Shown here: one piece after another, positions 5,392-6,207 of the stretch
Layout: each line of letters starts with the position of its first letter
How positions within the stretch are numbered: position 1 is the stretch's first letter
From: Desulfatitalea sp.
Lineage (GTDB): Bacteria; Desulfobacterota; Desulfobacteria; Desulfobacterales; Desulfosarcinaceae
Length of the DNA stretch: 6,207 bases
Assembly (NCBI GenBank): GCA_013041835.1
Contig: JABDRH010000077.1
Span: forward strand, 1 to 6,207
Direction: 5' to 3'
The notes under the pieces: generated by a model
The model's input: the letters and a program-made list of their open reading frames with translations, nothing else
What the model was told of the DNA's origin: nothing
Database searches by the model: none
Position numbers and translations under genes: made by a program

Positions 5392-5807
5392 TTAAATATC
5401 TCCTGGATACCAATGTCGTATCAGAGGCCATTAAAAAGTCGCCCAACCAAAGTGTTATGCATCATTTTGCGCGGTACCAACAAGAGATAGCAACTGCATC
5501 GCCGGTTTGGCACGAACTTCAATATGGCTGCACGCGATTGCCGGCTTCCAAGAAGCGCACACTGATTGAGGCCTATCTGTCCGAAGTTGTATGGAACAAT
5601 TTGACAATCCTGCCTTATGATGAAAAGGCTGCAAATTGGCATGCTGTTCAGCGGGCGAGGCTCGAACTGAATGGAAAGTCGACGTCATTCGTAGACGGCC
5701 AAATCGCCGGTATCGCAGCAACGAATGGCCTGACCCTCGTAACTCGAAACATATCGGATTTTGCAAGCTTCTCAGATCTCATTTTAGAAAACTGGCACAT
5801 GGAATAA
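5388..5807 (+). CDS. PIN-domain (VapC/FitB-like) toxin of TA module 3
   Basis: A 139-residue PIN nuclease, normal in length. It opens MIKYLLDTNVVSEAIKK with the first acidic site D7. E43 follows in SPVWHELQYG, then D103 in TSFVDGQIAGIAATNGLTLV, and TRNISDF (119-125) with N121/D124, the usual final motif in the VapC/FitB branch. All four acidic positions are kept, so it is probably an active Mg-dependent RNase held in check by the overlapping antitoxin. It is from a different branch than the module 1 toxin, which ends with FFTFDGKQ in place of TRNxxDF. This argues that the two modules were acquired separately and did not arise by duplication. The RNA target is unknown. Confidence 0.92.
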   Translation: MIKYLLDTNVVSEAIKKSPNQSVMHHFARYQQEIATASPVWHELQYGCTRLPASKKRTLIEAYLSEVVWNNLTILPYDEKAANWHAVQRARLELNGKSTSFVDGQIAGIAATNGLTLVTRNISDFASFSDLILENWHME

Positions 5808-6207
5808 ACGGGAACCAACTTTAACAACGCCGGCCAATCTGTCGGGCGGTAGGTCACCAGTGTTATGGTCAAGACGACCGAAGCAGATCGCTGACCTGAG
5901 TCCACAACAATTCTCGGTGAAGCTTTTTTATCATTAACGATCAAGGTTCCAGCGGATGTTGAAAATTATTTTTCGCGATTTCAAATCGCGAAAAAATGTA
6001 ACTAATTGAAATAACAGCAAATATTTCGATAGGCAGTTCCTTTTTTATATTGTATACATTTCAGTAGGTTATAACTGTAGCGCCTTGGGAACGTCTATTG
6101 CACGTTAAAAAACATCTTGGCTTCAACTCGCTAATCGCCACCTTGGGCAAGTGCTTTGGGCAAATCCATGATCCCCGTCAGGCAGGTAAAGTGAATCATG
6201 ACCTGCA
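5808..6207. other. 400-bp stretch without a convincing gene
   Basis: After the module 3 toxin no frame gives a recognisable protein on either strand. The longest frames here are antisense to the toxin or lack start signals. From 5960 to 6070 the DNA is distinctly AT-rich and contains the palindrome at 5969-5995 and the run TTTTTTATATTGTATACATTT (6043-6063). Near the right edge the minus strand is open from 6207 to a TAG at 6131-6133 (25 codons, ending DLPKALAQGGD). It could be the end of a gene entering from outside, but it is too short to judge. No tRNA, rRNA or clear terminator was seen. Confidence 0.5.
5969..5995. repeat. Perfect palindrome with reversed T/A polarity
   Basis: TTTTTCGCGATTT (5969-5981) and AAATCGCGAAAAA (5983-5995) form a perfect 13-bp inverted repeat around one C. 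The T-run lies on the 5' side and the A-run on the 3' side. This is the reverse of an intrinsic terminator, and the same holds on the other strand. It sits 160 bp past the module 3 toxin. A protein-binding site or cruciform-forming sequence is possible, but nothing nearby identifies a role. Confidence 0.55.

Noticed and set aside
5877..5929. Terminator after the module 3 toxin (ACCGA...TCGGT followed by six T)
   Set aside because: The stem has just 5 base pairs with a loop of 32 bases, and the T-run is 5 bases away from it; too weak to call.
5648..5944. Minus-strand frame of 98 codons covering the toxin 3' end
   Set aside because: It is antisense to the well-supported PIN toxin, and its part past 5808 has no recognisable content.
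6080..6120. Possible integron attC-like or IS end (AACGT...ACGTT and CGTTAAAAAAC)
   Set aside because: No paired R'/R'' core sites of the GTTRRRY type with the right spacing and no terminal inverted repeats were found.
6131..6207. C-terminal end of a minus-strand gene entering from the right edge
   Set aside because: Only 25 codons are visible, with no recognised motif; chance open frames of that length are common.

Overview
The window reads as a piece of an environmental Gram-negative genome of moderate GC. The protein sequences and the mix of sugar-nucleotide genes with PIN-type toxin-antitoxin modules would fit a Desulfobacterota-like (deltaproteobacterial) bacterium. That placement is an impression from sequence style, not a demonstrated assignment.

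Left half (1-2918, all on +): a sugar-nucleotide/polysaccharide cluster. It starts with the C-terminal part of a GlmU-type nucleotidyltransferase cut by the window edge. GDP-mannose 4,6-dehydratase (gmd) follows, then GDP-L-fucose synthase (fcl/wcaG). The last two are consecutive steps from GDP-mannose to GDP-L-fucose, a donor for fucosylated exopolysaccharide, O-antigen or capsule. The 141-bp gap before gmd carries three copies of TTAGATAG. A roughly 101-bp inverted-repeat element with TTA on both sides sits exactly on the fcl stop codon and separates fcl from a convergent toxin gene.

Right half (2919-6207): an accessory zone rich in type II toxin-antitoxin (TA) modules of the Phd/YefM antitoxin plus PIN-domain (VapC-like) toxin kind. 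Module 1 (3026-3684, minus strand) looks intact, with a strong sigma70-like promoter and a perfect 13-bp inverted-repeat operator. Module 2 (about 4582-4976, plus strand) is decayed: the antitoxin has lost its 5' end, most of the toxin is deleted, and the toxin remainder has an early stop. A duplicated 5' fragment of another antitoxin follows (4982-5050). Module 3 (5116-5807, plus strand) looks intact, with ATGA-coupled antitoxin and toxin. Between modules 1 and 2 lies a membrane-anchored DUF218/YdcF-like protein (3847-4581), a family often found with envelope or polysaccharide genes.

The last 400 bases hold no convincing gene, only a perfect 13-bp-arm palindrome whose T/A polarity is opposite to that of an intrinsic terminator. 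I do not see a wholly new system. The most notable points are the dense stack of intact and decaying PIN/Phd modules, the MITE-like inverted repeat that supplies part of the fcl stop codon, and the TTAGATAG repeats before gmd.
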